Assembly (NCBI GenBank): GCA_937873255.1
Contig: CALMVM010000127.1
Span: forward strand, 1 to 5,484
DNA: 5,484 nucleotides
Direction: 5' to 3'
Origin: an uncultured Verrucomicrobiota bacterium
Lineage (GTDB): Bacteria; Verrucomicrobiota; Verrucomicrobiia; Chthoniobacterales; SZAS-18
In this document: in pieces, positions 1-5,376 of the stretch
Position numbering within the stretch: the stretch's first letter is position 1
Layout of the letters: each line of letters opens with the position of its first letter
The notes under the pieces: generated by a model
What the model was told of the DNA's origin: nothing
The model's database searches: none
What the model saw: the letters and a program-made list of their open reading frames with translations, nothing else
Translations under genes and position numbers: made by a program

Positions 1-204
1 CACCACGACCTCGCCGTGGGCGATCAGCGTGTCGTTGACGTACAGGCCGACCGGCGCGTTCGCCTGCTGGTCGAGCTGCACGACGGTGTCGGGATGGAGT
101 TCGAGCACGTCGCGCATCGGCATGCGGCAGGTGCCCAGGCGCACGGTCAACTCGACTTTCACGTCGAGCAGGACAGGCAGGGTTTTGGCGTCGGCGGCGT
201 TCAC
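1..204 (-). CDS. fliN: Flagellar motor switch protein FliN, 3' end missing (left window edge)
   Basis: The minus frame starting with GTG at 204-202 stays open for 68 codons to the window edge. After about 10 linker residues it gives a typical SpoA (surface presentation of antigens) domain: LPVLLDVKVELTVRLGTC, then MRDVLELHPDTVVQLD, and VGLYVNDTLIAHGEVVV. This matches the FliN pattern of a beta-rich core with RDVLEL, a V.LD turn and a final V(N).(L/I)(I)A.GEVVV strand. FliN forms the lower C-ring with FliM at the cytoplasmic face of the motor and also helps dock the export ATPase complex. Only the last residues should be missing. It follows fliM by 41 bp. GTG was chosen because it is the only plausible start just before the domain in this frame. 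There is no Shine-Dalgarno sequence, and the start lies inside a predicted hairpin. The frame stays open upstream to the fliM stop, so a longer N-terminus from a non-standard start or a one-base sequence error cannot be excluded. Confidence 0.93.
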   Translation of the reverse strand, partial: MNAADAKTLPVLLDVKVELTVRLGTCRMPMRDVLELHPDTVVQLDQQANAPVGLYVNDTLIAHGEVVV

Positions 205-230
205 GGGATGGTGGGCAAATTTTTCCCCAT
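201..230 (-). CDS. Possible 9-codon leader ORF overlapping the fliN start (GTGA)
   Basis: In the fliM-fliN gap an ATG at 230-228 opens a nine-codon frame reading MGKNLPTIP. Its TGA stop (203-201) overlaps the fliN GTG start (204-202) as the four bases GTGA. Such overlaps often couple translation of two genes. The ORF is so short that it may be chance. Another reading is that this ATG is the true fliN start and one base was miscounted in the run of four G and five A just after it, since the fliN frame is open through this stretch. It has no Shine-Dalgarno site. Confidence 0.25.
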   Translation of the reverse strand: MGKNLPTIP

Positions 231-235
231 CCCGT
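203..235 (-). promoter_or_regulatory. Hairpin in the fliM-fliN gap enclosing the fliN start codon
   Basis: The arms ACGGGATGG (203-211 on the plus strand) and CCATCCCGT (227-235) are perfect reverse complements. The stem can extend by two G-C pairs (213-214 with 225-226) past a single bulged base at 212, leaving a 10-base loop rich in A/T. In the transcript, the two 5' bases of the fliN GTG start lie in the 3' arm. It is not followed by a U run in either direction, so it is not a standard intrinsic terminator. A role in limiting or coupling fliN translation, or in mRNA processing, is inference only. Confidence 0.5.
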
Positions 236-245
236 ATAGCTTTTC

Positions 246-1265
246 TTATGCCAACCCGGCCGGGTCCGGCGTTTCCGTCCCCCCGGCAGAATCTTCCAGT
301 CGGCGCTCCAGCCGGACGGCCACCCGCCCGTCACGCACCCCCGCCGTGCCGATGAACAGCGGCCGGCCCGTCAGGCTGACGCACGTCTTGGAGAGAGTGT
401 CGGCGGGCATTTCCAGCACGTCGCTGGGACGCAGGTTCATCACGTCGCGCAACGTAATCTCGGCCACCGTCCACTGCGCGACCACGGGCAGCGGAACGGC
501 CGCCGTGACCGCGTGCCGGGCCAGTGCCGCCCGGTCGGGCACCGGGCCGGCGGGACGGGTCTTCTTCGGGGACGGCACGCCGGAGGGACGCTTGATGCTG
601 CCTTCGAGCACCGCGAAGGGCATGGCGAGCTGGATCGTCTGGGCGCGTTCGCCGAGCGTGACCTCGAACGCGACGACGAGCATCGTCGTGTTCTCGGGCG
701 AGGTCTGGAGGAATTTGCCGTTCGTCTCGTAGCCGACGAGCAGCGGCGGCGCATCGCGGCCCTCGGGCCAATGCCGGCACCATTCCTCGGCGAGCATCCG
801 CACGAAATCCTCCAGGAGGCTCGTCTCGATCTCGGTCAGCGCGCGTTCCTCAGGCTTTTCACCGGCGGCCGGGCCGCGTCCGCCGAGCATGCGGTTGGTG
901 ATCGCCAACCCGAGCGAGGGTGGCAGGCTGATGATCCCCAGGCCCGTGAGCGGCTCCATCTTGAAAAGCGTCAGGTGCGCCGGGTCCGGCAACGCCCCGG
1001 TAAAGCGCGCGTACGGCAGCGTCGTCACGCCGGTCAGCGCGACCGTGAACTCCAGACGCAGGAAGGACGACACCTTCGCCGCGAAGTGCCGCGCGAATTC
1101 GTTCTGCTGGTGACGCAGCCGCCGCAGGTCGCCCTCGGACAACAACGCGGGACTGCGGAAATCGCAGGGTTCGACCGAACTCTTCTGCGGGTCCAGCGTG
1201 CGCCGGCCTTTCGAGCCGACGACCACGACGGGCGTTCCCGGACTGTCGACGGGGGCTTCGTCCAT
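246..1265 (-). CDS. fliM: Flagellar motor switch protein FliM
   Basis: 339 residues, normal FliM length. The family core begins near residue 34 with CDFRSP, then a helix (about 43-70) with NEFARHFAAKVSSFLR, matching the DF.RP...L...H..FAR.....LS..LR pattern. The middle CheC-like domain carries the LGGRG loop (127-131), equivalent to the GG.G motif involved in FliM-FliG contact, followed by LTEIETSLLEDFVRMLAEEW. The C-terminal SpoA domain (about 255-320) includes LRDVMNLRPSDVLEM and binds FliN. FliM sits in the C-ring, linking FliG to FliN and normally receiving CheY-P. The 33-residue N-terminal tail does not contain the usual LSQ.EID.LL CheY-P-binding motif; an in-frame stop (the fliL TAG) 9 bp upstream rules out a longer start. 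A Lys/Pro-rich linker (225-242) joins the two domains. The gene starts 9 bp after fliL, without a Shine-Dalgarno sequence. Confidence 0.96.
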   Translation of the reverse strand: MDEAPVDSPGTPVVVVGSKGRRTLDPQKSSVEPCDFRSPALLSEGDLRRLRHQQNEFARHFAAKVSSFLRLEFTVALTGVTTLPYARFTGALPDPAHLTLFKMEPLTGLGIISLPPSLGLAITNRMLGGRGPAAGEKPEERALTEIETSLLEDFVRMLAEEWCRHWPEGRDAPPLLVGYETNGKFLQTSPENTTMLVVAFEVTLGERAQTIQLAMPFAVLEGSIKRPSGVPSPKKTRPAGPVPDRAALARHAVTAAVPLPVVAQWTVAEITLRDVMNLRPSDVLEMPADTLSKTCVSLTGRPLFIGTAGVRDGRVAVRLERRLEDSAGGTETPDPAGLA

Positions 1266-1274
1266 GTTGGCGAG

Positions 1275-1859
1275 CTATTGGATGACGAACTCGGAAAAGT
1301 AGATTTCCTCGACCATTTCGACGCCCAGCACCTGGTTGAACCGGGCCGCCAGTTCCTCGCGGATCGCGTTCTTGGCCGTGGGCTCGTCGAGATCGTTGAG
1401 CGTGCGCGCGGACAACACCGTGATCGCCACGTCGAGCATCTTTTTCTGGTTGGCGGTCATCAACTCCGGCAGCTTGGCGTTGGAGCCGCTGGCGGTGAAA
1501 CTCGTCTTCAGGTAACGAGTGCCGAGCGCGCCGGAGAGATTGACGATCACGTCCTTGAACTCGAACGACGCTTCCGCCCCGCCACCCTCTTTTTTGCCAC
1601 CCTCGGCCTTCTTCGGCGCTTCGGCGGGTTTCGCGCCCTTGGCTTCGGCCTTCGCCTCGCCTTTCTTCGCGTCGGCGGATTCCTCCGCCGCCGGCAGCGC
1701 GCCGCGCAGTTTCGGAATGAGGACGTACGTCGTCAATCCGTATGCCAGCGCGGGCATCAGGACGAACACCGCCAACAGCGGCAGCATCACGCCGGGGGAC
1801 TTCGGCGGGGCGGCAGCATTCTCGGCGGCGGGCGCGGGCGCGGTTTCGGTGGCGGCCAT
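1275..1859 (-). CDS. fliL: Flagellar basal body-associated protein FliL
   Basis: 194 residues. A short Ala/Pro-rich cytoplasmic N-terminus (1-22) is followed by one hydrophobic membrane segment (about 23-48, VMLPLLAVFVLMPALAYGL). Next comes a charged Lys/Ala/Glu/Gly-rich linker (about 58-96), then the FliL domain (97-194) with FEFKDVIVNLSG, RYLKTSF, a helix from about 132 to 151, NAIREELAARFNQVLG and the family's C-terminal signature IYFSEFVIQ. FliL is a single-pass inner-membrane protein whose periplasmic domain forms a ring around the MotA/MotB stator and supports torque. The linker length lets the domain reach the stator; this is an inference. It lies 61 bp after flgE and 9 bp before fliM. 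motA, motB and flbD, which sit between flgE and fliL in several phyla, are absent here. There is no Shine-Dalgarno site; the leader is pyrimidine-rich. Confidence 0.95.
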   Translation of the reverse strand: MAATETAPAPAAENAAAPPKSPGVMLPLLAVFVLMPALAYGLTTYVLIPKLRGALPAAEESADAKKGEAKAEAKGAKPAEAPKKAEGGKKEGGGAEASFEFKDVIVNLSGALGTRYLKTSFTASGSNAKLPELMTANQKKMLDVAITVLSARTLNDLDEPTAKNAIREELAARFNQVLGVEMVEEIYFSEFVIQ

Positions 1860-1920
1860 GGAAAGAGAAATCGGAAGTTAGAAGGCGGGCTCGACACTCA
1901 TTTTGCCTTCTACCTTCATG
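1860..1920. other. flgE-fliL intergenic region with pyrimidine-rich leader of fliL
   Basis: This 61-bp gap holds an inverted repeat (listed separately) and, in the minus-strand sense, a pyrimidine-rich stretch (1860-1872, reading CGATTTCTCTTTC) directly before the fliL ATG where a purine-rich Shine-Dalgarno site would be expected. A 13-codon ORF (1919-1878 minus) starts one base after the flgE stop, but it falls within the inverted repeat and is most likely chance. No terminator or sigma70-like promoter is seen. Confidence 0.5.
1874..1917. repeat. Inverted repeat (13-bp arms, one mismatch) between flgE and fliL
   Basis: On the plus strand, GAAGTTAGAAGGC (1874-1886) and GCCTTCTACCTTC (1905-1917) are reverse complements at 12 of 13 positions, separated by 18 bases. 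The sequence can fold as a hairpin in RNA of either strand. The inner part contains the CTTCTAAC word that recurs in the flgD-flgE gap. No T run follows, so a classical intrinsic terminator is unlikely; the genes on either side belong to one operon. It may be an RNA-processing or stabilising hairpin, or a copy of a dispersed intergenic repeat. Confidence 0.6.
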
Positions 1921-2907
1921 TTAGTTGTGCTTGAGGTTGACGATCTCCTCCAACACGGAGTCGGACACCGTCACGATGCGCGAGGCCGCCTGGAAGGAAC
2001 GCTGCGTGGTGATCAGGTCGCTGAATTCCTTGGTCAGATCGACGTTGGAGAGTTCCAGCGAACCGGACTGGATGCCGCCGAGCCCGTTGGTGCCGGGTGT
2101 GTTGTTGGAGGCGCTGATCGCGCTGCCGCCCTCGGTGCCCGCGGCGTCCATGCCGGAGTACAGGTTGTTGCCCTCGCGGATGAGTGCGTTGGGATCGCGG
2201 AAGTTTTGCAGCATCACCTGGCCGGCCGCGTAGCTTTCACCGTTGGACAGGTACAGGTTGACCGTGCCGTCCTTGGCGATGGAGAAGGATTCCAAGCGGG
2301 GCTTGCCGGCTTCCACCTGCGCGTCGGTGAACACGCCGCCGGTGTCGTTGGTGATCCCGTTGCCGACGCTGTCGCTGTAGCCGACCGACAGGTCGCCGTT
2401 GGTGGTGGGCGGGGTCTTGGTCGGCGTGTAGACGAGTTGGCCGTTGACGCTCGTCGCCGAGAACGTGATGGTGCCGCCGGTCAGCCCTTGCAGGCGCAGG
2501 CCGTTCTGGGTCACGATGCGGCCGGAGTCGTCGAGGCGGAAGTCGCCCGCTCGGGTCACGAGGTTCGTGTTGCTCTGCGCGTCCTTCACGCTGAAGAAAC
2601 CGTTGCCCGTGATGGCGAGATCCGTCGCCACGCCGGTGGTGCTGAGCGTGCCCTCGCCGAAGTTGGCCTTGATCGAGGAGATCTGCATGCCGAGGCCGAT
2701 CTGCATCGCCGTGGTGTTGGAGACGTTGGCGTCGGTCGAGGGCGAGGATCGATGGAGCACATCGCTGAAGGTGTCCGCGTAGTTCGTCGTGGACCCCTTG
2801 AAGCCGACGGTGTTGACGTTGGCGATGTTGTCGCTGATGACCTGGAGGCCCTTGGCGAAGTTGTTCAGGGCGCTGACGCCGCTGTCGAGTGAGCCGATGA
2901 GTGCCAT
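1921..2907 (-). CDS. flgE: Flagellar hook protein FlgE (short form)
   Basis: 328 residues with the classic axial-protein layout. The N-terminal rod/hook motif is at about 5-39 (ALNNFAKGLQVISDNIANVN followed by TVGFKGS). The FlgE/F/G core follows, with TDLAITGNGFFSV (95-107) and TRAGDFRLDDSGRIV (118-132). A variable Thr/Gly/Asn-rich middle (about 140-275) forms the surface domain. The C-terminal signature is at about 276-328 (GGIQSGSLELSNVDLTKEF, then LITTQRSFQAASRIV). FlgE subunits are exported and polymerise under the FlgD cap to make the hook. It is longer than rod proteins FlgF/FlgG (about 250-260) but shorter than the E. coli hook protein (about 400), so the surface domain is reduced. The position after fliK and flgD supports FlgE over FlgF or FlgG. 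The ATG start has no Shine-Dalgarno site and follows a CTCTT pyrimidine run. No signal peptide, as expected for a type III substrate. Confidence 0.93.
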   Translation of the reverse strand: MALIGSLDSGVSALNNFAKGLQVISDNIANVNTVGFKGSTTNYADTFSDVLHRSSPSTDANVSNTTAMQIGLGMQISSIKANFGEGTLSTTGVATDLAITGNGFFSVKDAQSNTNLVTRAGDFRLDDSGRIVTQNGLRLQGLTGGTITFSATSVNGQLVYTPTKTPPTTNGDLSVGYSDSVGNGITNDTGGVFTDAQVEAGKPRLESFSIAKDGTVNLYLSNGESYAAGQVMLQNFRDPNALIREGNNLYSGMDAAGTEGGSAISASNNTPGTNGLGGIQSGSLELSNVDLTKEFSDLITTQRSFQAASRIVTVSDSVLEEIVNLKHN

Positions 2908-2951
2908 AAGAGTGGGATGTTAGAAGATGGAATCTGGTGACTGGACGGATG
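2908..2951. other. flgD-flgE intergenic region with repeated CTAACATCC words
   Basis: In the minus-strand sense the word CTAACATCC occurs twice: at 2954-2946, beginning within the flgD TAA stop, and at 2923-2915. The second copy is within CTTCTAACATCCCACTCTT, directly before the flgE ATG. CTTCTAAC (2926-2919) also occurs in the flgE-fliL gap (1884-1877), and the ten bases CAACTAACAT spanning the flgD stop (2958-2949) recur exactly at the flgE stop (1927-1918). There is no Shine-Dalgarno site or terminator. The words may be traces of a degenerate dispersed repeat. Confidence 0.45.
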
Positions 2952-3371
2952 TTAGTTGGTGGCGACGGAGACGCTGGTGATCGCACTGAGCGGGAAATTG
3001 GAACCGTCGATGGTCAGGGTAGTGCCGGCGCTGGAAGTGTTCACCGAAGTGGGCACGCCGGTGACGGGCTTACCCGTGACGGGGTCTGTGACGGTGACGT
3101 TCTTGCCGAGGTATTCCGGGGCCGAATAGGTTTCCTGCGCGGCGGTGTAGGCGGTGAAGCTCTGGTTGAGCGTCTGCATCTGCTGGAGCGAAGAGAAATT
3201 CGCCATCTGGGAGATGAACTCCGTGTCGTCCATCGGCTTCATCGGGTCCTGCGCGCTGAGTTGGGCGGCGAGCAACTGGAGGAAGTCGGCCTGCCCCAGG
3301 GATTGCTGCGCGATGGGCACGGACTGGGTCGTGCCGGTGCTGGTGGTGGAGGTGATGGCGCTGACGGACAT
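2952..3371 (-). CDS. flgD: Flagellar hook cap / hook assembly protein FlgD (minimal form)
   Basis: 139 residues from the ATG at 3371. The N-terminal FlgD domain is clear: LGQADFLQLLAAQLSAQDP (25-43), then KPMDDTEFISQMANFSSLQQM (45-65), which is the family hallmark L...DFL.LL..QL..QDP..P.....F..Q.A.FS.LEQ. Residues 88-137 (LGKNVTVTD, a GKPVTGV turn, TLTIDG and PLSAITSV) look like the Tudor-like C-terminal fold. The Fn3/Ig-like insert that brings enterobacterial FlgD to about 230 residues is missing. FlgD forms the temporary cap under which FlgE polymerises. The frame is open 60 codons further up to 3551, but that stretch is Pro/Arg-rich, overlaps the FliK C-terminal codons and does not resemble FlgD, so the ATG at 3371 is preferred. 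It is 40 bp after fliK; the leader reads CTTTCAACTTCACTTCC, with no Shine-Dalgarno site. Confidence 0.94.
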   Translation of the reverse strand: MSVSAITSTTSTGTTQSVPIAQQSLGQADFLQLLAAQLSAQDPMKPMDDTEFISQMANFSSLQQMQTLNQSFTAYTAAQETYSAPEYLGKNVTVTDPVTGKPVTGVPTSVNTSSAGTTLTIDGSNFPLSAITSVSVATN

Positions 3372-3411
3372 GGAAGTGAAGTTGAAAGTCTCGCGGGCGG
3401 AAAAATCGGCT
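3372..3411. other. fliK-flgD intergenic region
   Basis: A 40-bp gap. In the minus-strand sense it ends in a pyrimidine-rich stretch with repeated CTTC words immediately before the flgD ATG. I see no Shine-Dalgarno site, hairpin, terminator or promoter in it. Confidence 0.4.
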
Positions 3412-5355
3412 CTAGGCGTAACCGCTCCAGCGGCGGGGCGTCTGCCCGGAGGGGGCGGAGGTGGTCGCGGCGAACGCCCGCCGGTCGTCCCGGTACGAGT
3501 CGGTCGGGGCCGGGTTGGCCGTTGGCCGGTCGGAGGAGAGATCGGACACACTCGCCGGGGAGAATTCGGCCGCCGTCGTGGCGGTCAGGTCACTCCAGCC
3601 CTGTTCCAACGCGGCGCGCAGCTCAGGCGAACCCGTCTGAAAGCTGACCTGAGCCTGCCGGTTCGCGTCGAGGTGAACCTGCACGGTCACGTCGTCGGCG
3701 ACGCCCGCGAGGCGCACGCGGAGTTCCACCTGGCCCGTGCCGTTGAACCGGACCTGCTCGGCCGTCTGCTGGACGGTTTGCAGCAGGGCTTCCATCCTGT
3801 CCACCTGGACGATGCCGGTGGAAGGCGCGGCGCTCGGCGGGGCGGCGAAGGGCGTCTGCGCGGTGGCGGAGGACGAATCCGTCGAGAGCACCGGCGCAAC
3901 GGAGGCCCTCGCGGCGTCGCCATCCTTGGCTCGGCCGCGAAGGCTGTCGCTGCTCCAACCATCCGACAAACCCAGCGCCGCGAACCCGTCCGCGTCCGCG
4001 TTGGACAAGGCGGCGCGCCCGGTGGCGGCTTCGATGCTTGACGGGTAGGTCATCACGTTCTCCTGCCTCTTAGCAGTAGCCGTGCCATTGATGCTATTAT
4101 TGGTCGTTATGAATTCTTGTTCAGTATTTTGTGAAAGATTTGCCGAATTTCGGCCGGCGACTTTCATCTGGGCTTGCCCGACGTGGGCGGCAAGGTTTGC
4201 CGGGTCGGAGGCCAAAAAGACTGCGGTCCCCACAGCCGCCACGTTGTCGGATGTGCCAGGGGTCGCCGTTCCCACGAGTTGTGCTTGGGCAGCGGTCGTG
4301 ATCGGGAGCGCGTTCGCCGCAGGGGGGGCCGTGAGGCTGCCACCCCAGTCCGGGATTGCGGTCGTGTACTCGGTCTTGAGGCTGCCGCCGGGATTCGTCC
4401 GGTCGGGCGGCATGGAAACCAGGGTGACCGACGTTTGCGCGCGCGGGGCGGAGTCGTTCAAAGAAGTGTTCAAGGGATTAAAAAACGGGGCGGGCGCCGG
4501 TTCGGCCTGGAGTACCGCATCCGCCCTCTCCGCAGCCGCCGACTGCTCGCCGATCCGCAACGACGGATCGGTCTCGACCGGACCGTGCGGGCGAATCACC
4601 AAGGGTTTGTCCTGCCCGACGGTCGGGGATGCCGGAACGACGGAGTAATCGTCCGCCGCGACGGTGGGCGGACCGTGTGGTGCGATAGGCGATGGTTTGA
4701 CGCCGCCGACCGGCTGCGTATCGCTGCCTTCGAGGGAGACCGGTGGTCCGTGCGGATCGGTGGGAGGCGCTTTGATGCCGCCGGTCGGCAAGGATTCATC
4801 GCCGCCGTCGTCGGAAACAGGCGGTCCGTGCGGGGCGATGAGCGGTGGTTTGGTGCGGGCAAGTGGCGTCGGGTCGTCGTCGCCGCAGACCGGCGGGCCG
4901 TGCGGATCAATCGGGGAAGGTGCGACGCTCAACGATGTCTGGCTGGCCACGTCGTTTGCCGGCAGGTTCGCGTCGATGTCCGCCGGCGGGGAACCGCCGG
5001 GCTCACCAGTCGCCGCCTCCCTCGCGTCCTGATCCACGCGGGCCGGCGCGGTCAACATCGCCTGCTGGACGGATACCGCCTCCACCGGCTGCGACGGCGG
5101 GTTCGCGCGGTCGGCTCCGTCAGCGGTAGAGGTCCGTTCGAGGGCCGCGCGGCGGGCCGCCGCGAGCCGCGACGCGGCGTCCGACGCTGTGGCGTCGGTC
5201 CCGGCGGAGGCTTCGTGCGTTTTGCGGTCGGAGAGCAAATCCTGGAACTGCGCCTCCTGCTCGGTGTCCGCCCGGGTGATGGACGCGCGCTTCGCGGCAT
5301 TGGCGGCGGCGGTTTTGTCCGCGCGCGCGGTGAGGTTTGGGAAGGACGTGTTCAT
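3412..5355 (-). CDS. fliK: Flagellar hook-length control protein FliK (long, repeat-bearing)
   Basis: 647 residues, longer than the roughly 400-residue E. coli FliK. It is largely low-complexity Ala/Pro/Asp/Ser/Thr-rich sequence, as expected for the extended N-terminal ruler region. A charged N-terminal segment (about 10-75) includes EAQFQDLLSD, a pattern common near FliK N-termini. Residues 146-260 carry five PHGP repeats. An Asn-rich patch lies at 406-425. The C-terminal Flg_hook-like domain is at about 516-600: VDRMEALLQTVQQTAEQV, then GQVELRVRLAGVADDVTVQV, QVSFQTGSPELRAALEQGW. This domain contacts the export-gate protein FlhB and triggers the switch from hook to filament substrates. The domain is divergent: the usual L.P..LG.V.V motif is only loosely kept as F.GTGQVELRV. 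Identification rests on this domain plus position immediately before flgD-flgE. Start ATG at 5355, 21 bp after the upstream gene's stop, no Shine-Dalgarno site. Confidence 0.88.
   Translation of the reverse strand: MNTSFPNLTARADKTAAANAAKRASITRADTEQEAQFQDLLSDRKTHEASAGTDATASDAASRLAAARRAALERTSTADGADRANPPSQPVEAVSVQQAMLTAPARVDQDAREAATGEPGGSPPADIDANLPANDVASQTSLSVAPSPIDPHGPPVCGDDDPTPLARTKPPLIAPHGPPVSDDGGDESLPTGGIKAPPTDPHGPPVSLEGSDTQPVGGVKPSPIAPHGPPTVAADDYSVVPASPTVGQDKPLVIRPHGPVETDPSLRIGEQSAAAERADAVLQAEPAPAPFFNPLNTSLNDSAPRAQTSVTLVSMPPDRTNPGGSLKTEYTTAIPDWGGSLTAPPAANALPITTAAQAQLVGTATPGTSDNVAAVGTAVFLASDPANLAAHVGQAQMKVAGRNSANLSQNTEQEFITTNNSINGTATAKRQENVMTYPSSIEAATGRAALSNADADGFAALGLSDGWSSDSLRGRAKDGDAARASVAPVLSTDSSSATAQTPFAAPPSAAPSTGIVQVDRMEALLQTVQQTAEQVRFNGTGQVELRVRLAGVADDVTVQVHLDANRQAQVSFQTGSPELRAALEQGWSDLTATTAAEFSPASVSDLSSDRPTANPAPTDSYRDDRRAFAATTSAPSGQTPRRWSGYA
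4081..4140 (-). other. Low-GC, Asn-rich patch inside fliK (residues 406-425)
   Basis: 20 of these 60 bases are G or C (33%, counted directly), in a gene otherwise strongly GC-rich. The codons change too: AAT, CTT, TCA, CAA, ACT, GAA and ATA appear in place of the G/C-ending codons used around them. Five of the twenty residues are Asn. A short palindrome CCGAATTTCGG lies next to it (4143-4153). The frame is uninterrupted, so this is not an assembly break. It could be a small insertion, a conserved peptide motif, or a place where unstructured mRNA or an internal promoter is selected. Confidence 0.55.
4576..4920 (-). repeat. Five imperfect tandem repeats encoding PHGP units in FliK
   Basis: Five units, each centred on PHGP(P/V), start at FliK residues 151, 175, 201, 226 and 256 (first bases 4905, 4833, 4755, 4680 and 4590). 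Spacing is 24, 26, 25 and 30 residues. Most units read (P/A)(S/P/L)(P/V)(I/T)(D/A/R)PHGPPV, then an acidic stretch, then a (G)(G/Q)(I/V/D)K or TK end. The DNA core is also conserved as a GG(T/C/G)CCGTG(C/T)GG word on the plus strand. The units are likely extended, Pro-rich spacer in the ruler region; whether copy number varies to set hook length is inference. Confidence 0.85.
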
Positions 5356-5376
5356 AAGAGGCGGCGGGTGTAACTG
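5356..5376. other. Short gap before fliK
   Basis: 21 bp between the upstream stop and the fliK ATG. In the minus sense it ends in CGCCGCCTCTT, a C/T-rich leader without a Shine-Dalgarno site, sharing CTCTT-ATG with the flgE start. Confidence 0.35.

Noticed and set aside
1874..1917. Rho-independent terminator after flgE
   Set aside because: The hairpin has no following T run on either strand, and the flanking genes form one continuous flagellar set.
1878..1919. 13-codon ORF between flgE and fliL
   Set aside because: Its bases are explained by the inverted repeat, it has no ribosome-binding site and no recognisable peptide.
513..1934. Long plus-strand ORF (473 codons) opposite fliM and fliL
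   Set aside because: It lies fully antisense to two well-recognised genes, is rich in Arg, Gly and His with no domain pattern, and is expected from G/C-ending codons on the other strand.
1903..2892. Plus-strand ORF (329 codons) opposite flgE
   Set aside because: Antisense to a clear hook protein; composition is that of a GC-rich shadow frame.
3372..3551. A 60-codon N-terminal extension of flgD
   Set aside because: It would overlap fliK by 140 bp and is Pro/Arg-rich shadow sequence; the FlgD family similarity begins after the ATG at 3371.
4096..4124. sigma70 promoter inside fliK
   Set aside because: The -10-like box matches 5 of 6 but the -35-like box only 3 of 6, and such matches are expected in any AT-rich patch; kept only as part of the low-GC finding.
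4576..4920. CRISPR-like array
   Set aside because: The repeated words are short, imperfect, in frame and encode the PHGP repeats of fliK; spacing is in whole codons.
4174..5373. Plus-strand ORF (399 codons) opposite fliK
   Set aside because: Arg/Gly-rich translation without domains; it mirrors the PHGP repeats and G/C-rich codons of fliK on the minus strand.
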